Positions 19,609-31,040 of a stretch of 64,000 nt of DNA are shown here, piece by piece. The stretch is taken from contig NC_081180.1 of assembly GCF_029867415.1 (NCBI RefSeq), forward strand, positions 21,352,808-21,416,807, in the 5' to 3' direction. How positions within the stretch are numbered: position 1 is the first letter of the stretch; the number at the start of each line of letters is the position of its first letter. The translations under genes and the position numbers were made by a program. The notes under the pieces were generated by a model that made no database searches, had not been told where the DNA came from, and worked only from the letters and a program-made list of their open reading frames with translations. Source of the DNA: Vicia villosa (lineage: Eukaryota; Streptophyta; Magnoliopsida; Fabales; Fabaceae).

Positions 19609-22422
19609 ATGAACCTTAGGAACGGTAAATTAACCAACAGTGCAAAACCAGTTCCTAAACGAAGGTACAACAAGAAAATGGTCGTAACGACCAGTGCAGG
19701 GGGCGAAGAAAATCCCCCACAAGGATCAAGAACAGCAGCGTCAAACGCGACGAATGTTTCGACATCCACTCAAGGAGCGCAGGCCATACCGGTTTCGACA
19801 GGATCTGAGCCAGCGGGTAGTTCGCAAACCATGGTCGGAAATACTTCCACATCAACTGGGACTATCCCCATTTCAGTATCGACTACCGCTCATCTGTCTG
19901 TAAGTGCAAGCGAGATACCACCCGTATCGACGAACGCTGCAAATCATTTTTCCACCCCAGGGCCTTCATTCACTGTAGATGGTTGGAGACCAAATATGCA
20001 ATACGGGATGCCATATTCGTATATGGCAGGACTACGAGGAGCAAGACCTACATACACTACAACCAACCCAGCGGCGCTTTCACCGAACGTGGGTTCAGTA
20101 GGTCGAAGCGCACACAATATTGGTGCGTCGACTTAGATTCCCCCTATGACCACGAGTACTCAAGCAGCATTCCGACAAGAAATGGATGCAAGTAACCAGG
20201 ACATGGTAGGACTCCTTGCTAGAGAATTAGGAACCATCTTCGATCCAATAGTAACGAGCATTACTAGATCTAGCCAGGATAGCGCAGAAACATACCAAAG
20301 GTTATCATCACAATTGGGACGAATGGCGGATTTTTTGGGAGTCCCACAAGAAAGACGAAGGAATAACCAATCAACCCACCAAGAAGAAGATCCAATTGTC
20401 CGACAAATTCGAAATATAGAACCCCCACCAAGGCCAAATCCAATGGGACAGAACCCAATGGTCGAAATGGGAACTCAAATCGAAACAACGGAGACTGGCC
20501 AACAGGCTATCCCTCGACAACAGCCTAGAGTAGTTATGGTAGGGAGAGACGAACATCCTGACGCAGTTATCCACAGAGTCAGGAGAAATGATTTGGCAAC
20601 AGAAAATAATCTTACTGCCATGATAGAAAGAATAATGGCTAATAACGGTTTAAATACTGGGTTTCGACGTCCAAATTATACATCTCCCATACCTGAATAC
20701 ATCATGCAAAGTGAGTTGTCAAGGGGCATTAAGGTGCCCAAATTCACCAAGTTTGCAGGGGATACTAATGAATCAACGGTGGAGCATATAGCCAGATATT
20801 TGACGGAGGCAGGAACGTTAGCAGGAAACGAGGATCTAAGGATCAAGTATTTCCCTAGTTCATTAACCAAGAACGCTTTCGTCTGGTTTACTACCTTACC
20901 CCCAAATTCCATAGATACATGGACACAACTAGAAAGATTGTTCCCCGAACAATTTTACATGGGCCAAACAAAGATAAGTTTGAAAGAATTGGCTAGTATT
21001 AAAAGGAAGTTTACAGAGCCTATTGATGATTACCTAAACAGGTTCCGTTTGCTGAAATCGAGATGTTTCACAGTCGTCCCAGAACACGAATTAGTCGAAA
21101 TAGCCGCTGGTGGTTTAGACTATTCGATTAGAAAGAAATTAGATACCCAATATTTAAGAGACATGGCCCAATTGGCAGATAGGGTTCGACAGGTCGAACG
21201 ACTGAAAGCAGAGAAGGCTAAAGTGAACAAAAGTTACAAAAAAGAAAGAATATCCTACGTTGAAGTCGAAGACACTGATAGCGAAAACTTTGGTGACCCA
21301 TATGGCATAGAGGAGGTCGAGATAGACCTAGCTGAATTAAAAGAAGCGCCGCCTTATGCTTGCAAATTACTTACCCCTGCTAACGGGAAGAATCCAATAG
21401 AAAATGATAAAAGCGATAGATTCCCTAAGAAAACTTATACATTTGATGTCACCAAGTGTGACGAAATATTCGATTTGTTAGTAAAAGATGGCCAAATGAT
21501 AGTACCTCCTAACTCTAAAATTCCTCCGTTAGAACAACGGAAGAAGCGAGGTTTTTGTAAATATCATGGTTTTTTAGGCCATAAGACCTCACAATGTTTT
21601 CTTTTCAGGGATCTAATTCAGAATGCTCTCAAGGATGGTCGTTTGAAGTTCGCTGACAAGGCTAAGAGCCACATGAAGGTCGATACCAACCCTTTGAACA
21701 TCGCTGATACCAACCTGTGTGAGCCATATGACATCAACATGGTGGAAGTATCTGAAGTCGAATTTGCTGAACCAGAAACAAGGTCAAAGGGAAAGCAGGC
21801 TACTGATAGCCTAAATGATGACGCGACTTTCAATACTGAAGTTGAAAGGTCCCTCAATCAAGAAATGATCGACAATCCGGAAGAAAAAACTAATGAGGCC
21901 ACTGAAGACCTCAGGATGAAACTCCAGCAGATTCAAATTTCTGAGGCCCCTCCAGCAGTTGTCAACATGGTAAATGCCAGACGACCTTTGTCTGAAATCG
22001 AAGAGTTGGAGGAATGGTTGACAAGGCAACAGGGAAATGTGGATATTTCGCCAAAGGGGGAAACCTTGAAAGATTACCTTTGGAACTGCCACGAGAAGAA
22101 TGGAGGAAAAATGCTGATGTGCCCAAGATGTTCTATAATGCTGAATCAGAGAAACCAAGCTGACTTCGAGAGGACCTTAGAAGAGAGATTGGAACAGCCT
22201 TGGAGAGGTGGAAACTTACTGCTAAGGATATACCCAAGAACTGCGGAAAGTTTGGTGAGTTTCTTGGTCAGATGCCATAAAGCAAATACGGAAGTGGTGT
22301 TATGTCCCAAATGTGGAGCTGTATATGATGAACTCCTAGCGCGTTCCCTCGAGAGGAGTTATTTTATCATGAATCGGGAAACCCAAGGTCTCCGTCCTAA
22401 TTTATATATGTTCGACAATTGA
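19609..22422 (+). pseudogene. gag: Tat-lineage gag with two in-frame stops
   Basis: I start at ATG 19609 ('MNLRNGK', typical of this lineage). A TAG at 20134-20136 and a TGA at 22420-22422 interrupt one frame that continues into protease. The N-terminal part is Ser/Thr-rich. The Retrotrans_gag core lies at about 20750-21230 ('HIARYLTEAG', 'KYFPSSLTKNAFVWFTTLP', 'TWTQLERLFPEQFY'). A Cys/His module follows at 21550-21650 ('FCKYHGFLGHKTSQCFLFRDL'), the lineage's atypical knuckle. The C-terminus carries a duplicated CH...CPxC module (22080-22135 and 22268-22320). Apart from the two stops the frame is open. Confidence 0.83.
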
Positions 22423-23724
22423 ACTACGTATAAGAGGCCTGACAGTCCTCACCCTAAAGCACGAAGGGTCACATTCAAAGTCCCTGCAGATACACCTAGG
22501 GACAGATGGGTGCAAGCTGGCGCAAGAACCAATAAATGGCGAAGTTGGGAACAAGGAGGAAGAACTGCAATGGCTTATAGGAAGCAATTCCAGACCTCAA
22601 ATCGAGAGATGCATAGGCTCGAGAATTACAAAGGCAGAAATCCTATGTCCAGATCCCAATGGAGGAGGCACCAGAGAATGAAGAAGGCCCAAAGAGAATA
22701 CAAGCCAAGGGAGATTGGAGAGTCTAGAAGCAACCAAGTCCAACACCAGGGGACAAAGATAAGCAAACCTCCGGTAGAACGCAGACTCTTCGAAGCTGAA
22801 AACATTTTAGAAGAAGAAGAAAAGATGCGGTCCAATTCCTGGAAGGAAGAAGATAGAATGACAAATGATTTCGATTCGGATGGAGTATCATCCCTCAACT
22901 TGATATGCAACGTAGTGTCAATTCTCCCTCACGAGTTTAATCAAGAAACTGAAGTTGAGGAGTGTGAAGAATCTGACGTCGAAGAGATGGCAAAACACAG
23001 ACCTGTGTGTTACTATGTGTTAAACAACGGAGCAGTTGAGGAGCAGAATGCTTTCTTCGAAAGGCCTGACAAAGGTATGCGAAATCATCTGAAACCACTC
23101 TATATAAGGGCTAAGATTGAGAACGTTGGCATTAACAAAGTCCTGGTGGATGGAGGGGCAGCAGTGAATCTAATGCCCCAATACATGTTGAAGAGAATTG
23201 GGATGTTCGACACAGATATAAGGCCTCATAACATGGTTTTATCAAACTACGAAGGTAAAATTGGGCAGACTCTGGGAGTTGTTCAAGTAAATATAACAGT
23301 GGGTTCCGTTACCAGACCAACTATGTTTATGGTAATACCAGCAAAAGCAAACTATAACCTCTTGTTAGGAAGAGAGTGGATCCACGGAGTCGCTGCGGTG
23401 CCTTCAACTATGCACCAAAGACTAACCATTTGGAGACAAGATGGCATAGTGGAGAACATCGAAGGAGACCAGAGTTATTATATGGCTGAAGTTAATCAAG
23501 TCAATAAGACTAGTTTCGATAGGAACTTGGGAAATATAGGACCTTGTCATGCTGCAGAAGATATATACACCCCAAACAAGAACGCATTGTATTATCTATC
23601 GTTGCATCCAAATGGCTTCCAATGGAACAGGGAGATAATGGACGGTCCAGAAGAGGGCACATCAACAGAGAATTATCCAGCGGTACGGCCAACAGGCTGG
23701 GACGACGATGTTGATAATGTCTGA
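22423..23724 (+). pseudogene. pro: Tat-lineage protease domain (gag-pro continuation)
   Basis: Same frame as gag. After a basic, Arg/Gln-rich stretch (22510-22760) comes the retropepsin-like domain. The active site is 'KVLVDGGAAVNLMP' (about 23140-23180; the usual D-S/T-G is D-G-G, as in many plant Tat elements). A later 'YNLLLGREWIHG' is the flap-distal conserved LGR[ED]W motif. The frame stops at 23722-23724, overlapping the pol ATG at 23708 by 17 bases, in the next frame. Pol would need frameshifting, splicing or re-initiation. Confidence 0.8.
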
Positions 23725-26700
23725 GTCCTCTTTCTTCGAGAAGATTTCGGCTTATATAGCCGAGAATAAAAGAAACACGGCTCTCGAAGCCGAGTTATCA
23801 AACATAACGCTGAAGTCGGTTTCAGAAAACGAAGCGATATCAGATTCAAAGTTACATGCGTCCTCCCAATCCTTTGAAGATCCAGTTCGAATGGCAAACA
23901 CCACGGAGGAAGAAGTTACCCAAAAATTGGATGCAATTTATGACGAAGAGCCTCTGGGATTCGAAAAAGATCCTATGGCTTCAAATATTAAAATATTAGC
24001 CCAAGACCCACTTGAAGAAGTAAATCTTGGGGAAGGAGATCGGAAGAGGATAACGTATGTCAGTGCAAAGCTGGAACCAACTCTAAAATCTAAAGTCATT
24101 ACGTTGCTGAAAGAAAACAAAGATTGTTTTGCGTGGGATTACGATGAAATGCCTGGTTTGGGACGAGATCTAGTCGAATTAAAATTACCAATCAAAGAAG
24201 GGAAAAAGCCTATTAAGCAGACACCCAAAAGGTTCGCACCTGAAATCCATTCGAAGATTAAAGCAGAGGTAGAAAGACTCTTGCGCTGTAAATTCATCCA
24301 GACCACGAGGTATGTTGAATGGATTGCTAATATTGTGCCAGTTATTAAAAAGAATGGTTCTTTAAGAGTATGCATAGATTTTAGAGATTTGAATGCAGCA
24401 ACACCTAAGGATGAGTATCCTATGCCTGTGGCAGAAATGCTGATAGATTCAGCAGCAGGATACGAGTATCTGAGTATGTTAGACGGATACTCTGGATACA
24501 ACCAGATTTTCATTGCGGAAGAGGATGTGTCCAAAATAGCTTTTCGTTGCCCAGGGGCAATAGGTACATACGAATGGGTAGTAATGCCTTTCGGCCTAAA
24601 AAATGCTGGGGCAACATATCAGAGAGCAATGAATTCTATATTTCATGATTTTATAGAAACATTTATGCAGGTATACATAGATGATATTGTGGTGAAATCT
24701 GTATCAGATTCCAATCATCTAGATCATCTGAGCCAATCATTCGAGAGAATGCGAAAACATGGCTTGAAGATGAACCCCCTTAAATGTGCTTTCTTTGTGC
24801 AGGCAGGAGACTTCCTAGGGTTTCTGGTCCACAAGAAGGGGATAGAAATCAACCAGAATAAGACGAAAGCCATTATGGAAACAAAACCTCCCTCCACGAA
24901 GAAGCAACTGCAGTCCTTATTGGGGAAAATAAAATTTTTGAGAAGGTTCATCTCCAATTTAAGTGGACGCACACAAGCCTTTTCACCTTTGCTTCGTCTC
25001 AAAGAAGGAAAGTTTGAATGGTTAGCTGAACATCAAGAAGCTTTCGAAAAGATTAAGCAATACTTGATGCATCCTCCAATATTGGCTCCTCCGAATGGAA
25101 AGAAGCACACGCGCTTGTATATTTCAGCTTCGGATAAAACAATAGGTAGCATGTTAGCTTAGGAGGATGAGAATGGCATCGAAAGAGCCATCTATTATCT
25201 AAGTAGAGTACTCAATGATGCAGAGACTAGGTATAGTGCAATAGAAAAACTCTGCCTTTGTTTATATTTCTCATGTATTAAACTCAAATATTATATAAAG
25301 CCAGTTGATGTTTAGGTTTCGTCCCATTGTGATGTTATTAAACACATGTTATCAAAACCAATATTACACAGTCGAATTGGCAAGTGGGCTTTGGCCCTAA
25401 CTGAGTACTCGTTAACATTTCAATCCCTTAAGGCTATGAAGGGGCAAATTGTGGCAGATTTCATTGTTGATCATGCAGTGGTGGAAAGTTCTCAACAATA
25501 TGTGGAGTTGCCACCTTGGAAGTTATACTTTGACGGTTCAACTCACAAAGAAGGAACTGGCGTTGGAATATTGCTAATTTCTCCTGAAGGAATTCCAACA
25601 AAGCTTAAGTATAAAATCGAAGGCCCTTTATGTTCAAATAATGAAGCTGAATACGAGGCGTTAATAGCCGGACTTGAAGCTTTGTTAGAATTGGGGGCAA
25701 CCAGAGTCGAAATTAAAGGGGACTCCGAATTGGTGATTAAACAATTGACGAAAGAGTACAAGTGCATCAAAGAAAATTTGATCATGTACTTTATCATAGT
25801 AAATAGGTTGCTTAAAAAATTCGAATATGTGGATCTGAACCATGTCCCAAGGTTGCAAAATCAGGAAGCAAATGATTTGGCACAACTAGCCTCAGGATAC
25901 AGGGTGTCGAAGAACAAATTCAAGGAATTAATCCAAGTAAGGGGCAGAGCAATGGCTACGAAACGTTCGCCAAGTGATTTGGAAAACTCACAAATCGGGT
26001 TTGCTAACAAAGAAGAATTTGAAGTTTTGAACATAGACTCGTTGGCAGACACAGACTGGAGAAGTCCAATTGTGAATTATTTGAAGGACCCTTCTTCAGA
26101 CACTGATAGAAAGGTAAAATATCGTGCCCTATCATACTTTCTGATGGGAAATGAGTTGTTCAAAAAGACTCCTGAGGGAGTATTGCTAAAGTGTTTGGGA
26201 GAAACGGAAGCTTACTTAGCCCTCTCGAACGTCCATAGCGGAGCATGTGGTGCCCACCAAGCAGGGCACAAAATGAAGTGGCTTTTATTTCGATACGGGA
26301 TGTATTGGCCTTCCATGTTAAAAGACTGCATAGAGTTCGCCAAAGGGTGTCAAGAATGCCAAGAACATGCAGGTATTCAGCATGCTCCCACAAATGAATT
26401 AAGTTCAATAATAAAGCCTTGGCCCTTTAGAGGGTGGGCGTTAGACCTAATTGGAGAAATTCATCCCAAATCATCTAGAGGTCAAAGGTATATTTTAGTA
26501 GGAATCGACTATTTTACAAAATGGGGTCGAAGCTATACCACTTGCGAATGTTGATCAAGAAGCCGTGATCGAGTTTATTCAAAAACATATTATATACAGA
26601 TTTGGGATCCCGGAAAGTATAACCACAGATCAAGGATCAGTGTTTACTGGACGAAAAATGCAAGACTTCGCTAAGGAGATAGGCTTCAAGTTGTTTACCT

Positions 26701-27287
26701 CTACACCTTACTATGCTCAGGCAAATGGACAAGTCGAAGCAGCGAACAAAATCATAATTGGTCTCATAAAGAAACATGTAGGGAAAAAACCTAAAAGTTG
26801 GCACAAAACTTTGGACCAAGCACTTTGGGCTTGTCGAACATCTCCTAAAGAAGCTACGAACACTACACCTTTTCAACTGACATTCGGACATGATGCGGTG
26901 CTCCCAGTTGAAATATACTTGCAATCAGTCCGGATACAAAGACAAGCAGAAATTCCTCCTAACATGTACTGGGAGCTGATGATGAACGAACTGGTTGACT
27001 TGGACGAAGATAGACTTCGAGCCTTGGAGATGATAAAGAGACAGAAAGAAAGGGTATCCAGAGCATACAACAAAAGGGTGAAAGGTAAAACGTTTATTAA
27101 TAATGACCTAGTGTGGAAAGTTATTTTACCTATAGATCGAAAGAACCAAGCTTTGGGGAAATGGTCCCCACACTGGGAGAGGGCCCCTTTTCGAATCTTG
27201 AAAGTATTTTCAAATAATTGCTTACGAGATAGAAGAATTAGCAGAAGATCGTTAGAATCTTACAGGGGTAGAATGGTAAGTATCTAA
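23708..27287 (+). pseudogene. pol: Tat-lineage pol: RT, RNase H, archaeal-type RNase H, integrase
   Basis: Frame 23708-26545 carries RT ('CFAWDYDEMPG', 'RVCIDFRDLNAATPKDEYPMP', 'GYSGYNQI', active site 'VYIDDIVVKS', 'FLGFLVHKKGIE'). RNase H follows, interrupted by TAG at 25160-25162 and another stop near 25315. A second, archaeal-type RNase H follows ('[15 protein letters not shown]', '[13 protein letters not shown]', '[11 protein letters not shown]', 'ANDLAQLAS'), retaining its D-E-D-D residues. Integrase begins with HHCC ('[11 protein letters not shown]', 'CQECQEH'). An inserted G near 26525 shifts the frame inside 'FTKWVEA'. The next frame (26565-27287) carries 'ITTDQGSVF' and 'NGQVEAANK', so the DDE residues survive in separate frames. 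The dual RNase H is diagnostic of Tat. The element is dead. Confidence 0.88.
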
Positions 27288-27552
27288 AGAGATACAAACC
27301 AAGCATGCACGAAGTAAAGATTGACCAAAACGTAGATATTTAAGGTAACACTACGTAAGCCAAAATGGTCAAATTTGCGCCAAAATGGCTCTGTGACTAG
27401 GGAAGCATTTATAAATAAAAACACGGCAAAAGATCTTCATTAATTGAAAAAGCAAAGAGTACAAGCGATTTTGGTCCATGTAGGACATCCAAGACTACAA
27501 AAGTGGAGCAGCAAAAAAAAGAAAAGAACTTAAAAAGGAACTATCCTTTAGT
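27288..27552. other. 3' UTR of the Tat element, no gene
   Basis: AT-rich spacer between the integrase frame and the antisense ORF, with no recognisable motif. In related elements this interval is non-coding. Confidence 0.5.
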
Positions 27553-28008
27553 TCACCCTCTGGTTCGAACATGTTCATACGACCCGAGTCCCGCATCCTT
27601 CACACCACCACCTTTCCTGAGGAACAAGTAAGATAAAAACCTCCCAAAAGGAAGGCAGCTGACTGAACCCTCGCGAGAGGAAGTTAAAGCAACAGTTTCC
27701 ACAAGCCGTCTGAAGATCAACAACGGAAAGTTGATCTTCTCCCCTCGCAAAGCACAGGAGATGAACTCCAAATCCTCCACCATAATCTGGTTTTCATCAC
27801 AGCTTCGTGGATAGAGTTACCCACTAGAAGTTGATGCCAAATCCTATGAGTTTGGCGGTGTAAGGATCATTCTCCATGAGACTCGCCAACAAAACAGAAG
27901 TGGTCATGTGAAACTGTATCATCAAAGGTTGCCCCAGTGTTACTGCAAGCGCAACAAATCAGAGATGGTGGAAGGCGTGATAGATATATCAGCCCCTCGA
28001 ATGTTAGA
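27553..28008 (-). pseudogene. Antisense 3' ORF of the Tat element ('plant transposon protein'-like), truncated
   Basis: A minus-strand frame downstream of integrase reads 'MVEDLEFISCALRGEKINFP' then 'LLIFRRLV', resembling the 'putative plant transposon protein' domain carried in antisense by some Tat elements (Grande/Retand type). Upstream on the minus strand, fragments such as 'ADISITPSTISDLLRL' fit the N-terminal part but contain stops. The frame is cut at 28008, where a new LTR-like sequence starts TGTAACGCC. Function of this ORF is unknown even in intact elements. Confidence 0.55.
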
Positions 28009-30939
28009 TGTAACGCCTGGAAATTCGATTATTCGCTTAATCTAGACGTTCAGAGTGTTTAGTGAAGTTTTCATATTTTGAGACGATTTAGTCGGTATTA
28101 GTTTGGGATAGCGATTGATATTTAATTAAGAGTTTTGATATTTTTCAGTATTAGAAATATTATTGGAATAATATTTGAAGTTTTGGGAATTTTCCTGAGC
28201 AATTAAGATTAGACCGGAATATTTGATTTAGTCGAATTTGGATTGTCGGTGTTATTTAAGGGCGTATTTGGAATTATATAAATTGAAGTCGGATAGTCGG
28301 AAAATAATATTAAGAATAATATTATTTATAAGTCGGAATTATTACATTGATGGAATATTATTAATGGAATATTATTAAAGGTGATATACTTGATTATTTG
28401 AGTTATATAACTTATTGGGCCTAAAATTGGTTGTGAAGAGGAAGTATTAACTAAGCCAATTGATTTTATATTAGGGTTTTAGAGATTTAGTAAGAGGAGA
28501 GTTGTCATAATAAAGAAACAAGAATAGAAGAGAAAGAGGCAAGTCTTGGAGAAGAAGAAGAAGCTTGGAGATTTCTACCCATGTGTCAAAATGAAGATGC
28601 AATTGGAGACCCATTGAGTTGTTTCCATCGATAAGGTAAGGGTGGGATTCTCTTCCTATAATGGGGCTTATGAGCAATTGCATGTTGGGGGGATTAGCGG
28701 ATTTAGATTATTGCATTTACTTATGTTAATTGTTATCCCATTCTTGTTGGTGGTTAATAAGGAATTATTATTTAAGTGATTATTCTAAAATAAAATTGGG
28801 TATGACCGTTGTTTCTCTGCATGTAAGAACACAAACTGTGGAATCGATGAAACATGCTTCTCCTATGCTGGCTTGGTTAATATAATAGTATTATTATCAT
28901 TATTATTGCAAGTTGTAATAGGTTTTGAAATGTGACTGTTTTTGTTTGATTAAAATTGTTGATTTTATATATAATATATGCACAATACAAGCACACCGAT
29001 TTCCTTGTTGCTGAGGTAGTTAACAATTTTTTATTTTTTTGCTTACAATCATTTGGTCAAACTCTTTTATATTGACAATGAGTGTGAAATTAAAAGTATA
29101 TAGCAGCTATTGGTTGAAAATCACTTATATATATTGGTACAATATAAGTTAACAATAGGAATTGACTAAAAGTATATAGCAGAGCCAAGTATAAAAAGAA
29201 TCATGTTTTGGAATTCATTAGAAAACAGTAGCAGTTATAATAAAATTCAAAATAGTCTCGTTTGACCGAAATGACCGGATTAAGCGGTATAATTGATTGT
29301 CCCGGAATTTGATAAAAATTACGTGGTAGCTAAGTTTAATTAGTAGATTAACGTGGTGGTGTTATTTTGTTGAAATTGTGATATTTTACGAATCGACCGA
29401 AATTTGTGTTTGATTTAATTATTCTTTATAAATAAATTATAATAATTTAATAGAATTGTCAATAGAGTTGTTAGAGTTGTCAATAGAGTTGTTAGAGTTG
29501 ACAATAAATTGTCAGAGTTGTTTTGGATTATTAAGAGCCATACTTTTATTTGTTTAACGTAATTTTGACATGTTTAGAGTTGTTAGTGTATGATGTCGGT
29601 GTTTGCTTTTTCGTTGAAACTTTAACAATTTATATCTTTGAACCGTAACTCCGTTTGAGTCTCCGTTCAAGGCGTTAGAAAGCTAGCGCGATATTCTTTT
29701 TAATAAAAATGGTCTTGAGCAATAGAATGCTAGAAATTGAAATGGAGTAGAAATAGAAGTGAATCAAATTAATATAGTGTGATTATTAATTGGTTGATTA
29801 GATTAATAGTTGAATTAATTTCAATGTGTTTTAATTGATTGGAATATAATTTGGAATTTGATCAACTATTTGGTTTGTCGGTAAATTACGATATTTTGAG
29901 AATTTATCCGTAATTGTGTTTTGGCTTGAATAGTATGTTGAGAAATATATATTGCTATGCCAATGATGATGCTTTGGTATTGATTCTCTGTGGGTAGTTG
30001 GATAGCATTAATTTTAATGATTAATTTCTTGATTTTTAAAGTGTATGGTTCATATATAATTGGCAAAATGAGTATTAACATGAGATAGTATGGTTGCTAG
30101 TGTTAATTGGATTTTGTGAATCGTAATGGATTAATTGGTCTTTTATATGTGAATAATATCTATGTGTTGTGAATGTTGTGTACAATTGGTGGATAATTCA
30201 TAGAGTTGGATTATTGTGGTATGCGGTAAGTTAGGATTGAAGAGATAATCTTATTTGCATATATTGTTGTTCATTGTACATTCATTCATAGCATAGTCGG
30301 CTTTATTGTGAAGCGGTGAAACTGTGGTTCACATGGTATTAGACGGTGATCCTTGAATGGAAATAGACGTTTACGTTGATCCTTAATTGGAAACATGCGT
30401 AGTAGCTTTGATCTTGTCGGATCGGAAGCGGCTTGGATTCTAGAGTGAATTCGGAAAGCGGTAAACTATATGTTTACATTTGGTGGCTTTGATCTTGTCC
30501 GGATCTGAAGCGTGGCTAGATTCTATATGAATCGGAAGCGGTGGAACTTTGGGTCCATATTGGGTACCACATGCATAGAGTCACATGTCTTGCATTGAGT
30601 CACATCGAGATTATGTGATGTTTGAATATATGCATTTATGTGATTGTTATGTGTACATGAGAGGTGATAATTGAAATTGGTGATGTTTTGATACATAATT
30701 GGTTAAATGTGTTAGTATGTGATAATGATGGATTGTGTATATATTTGGGATAATAGTATTGAATCTTTTGAGTATTATACTATTGAATTTTGTGCATACT
30801 TGAATATGTGAAATTTATTGGATGATACTATTTATATTGATTATGACTTGTTTGTGTGATGAAAGTACGTGAGACTAATGAAGTGTAGAAGTATGATGTG
30901 TATAGTAGCTATTGATACTTGCAATGTGATTGATTTTAT
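28009..30939 (+). mobile_element. Long LTR-like non-coding segment, probably Ty3-gypsy, running into the gap
   Basis: The sequence changes abruptly at TGTAACGCCTGG inside the antisense ORF and stays free of coding frames for 2.9 kb up to the N gap. Short internal duplications occur, for example a ~25-bp GTTGTCAATAGAG unit at 29458-29510 and two related 'CTTTGATCTTGTC...GGATC..AAGCG' segments at 30395-30550. The TG start, abrupt junction and noncoding length fit a long LTR of a gypsy (perhaps chromovirus) element inserted in the Tat copy. No PBS or second LTR is visible, so the family is not certain. Confidence 0.5.
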
Positions 30940-31039
30940 NNNNNNNNNNNNNNNNNNNNNNNNNNNNNNNNNNNNNNNNNNNNNNNNNNNNNNNNNNNNN
31001 NNNNNNNNNNNNNNNNNNNNNNNNNNNNNNNNNNNNNNN
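30940..31039. other. Scaffold gap of exactly 100 N
   Basis: Exactly one hundred undetermined bases, the usual placeholder for a gap of unknown size. Open frames spanning it are artefacts. It separates an LTR-like segment from the middle of an Ogre RT, so most of the Ogre 5' half is missing or unplaced. Confidence 0.99.
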
Positions 31040-31040
31040 C

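Noticed and set aside
27361..28008. 3' LTR of the Tat element
   Set aside because: I compared it by eye with 18662-19524 and found no repeat; the Tat copy seems truncated.
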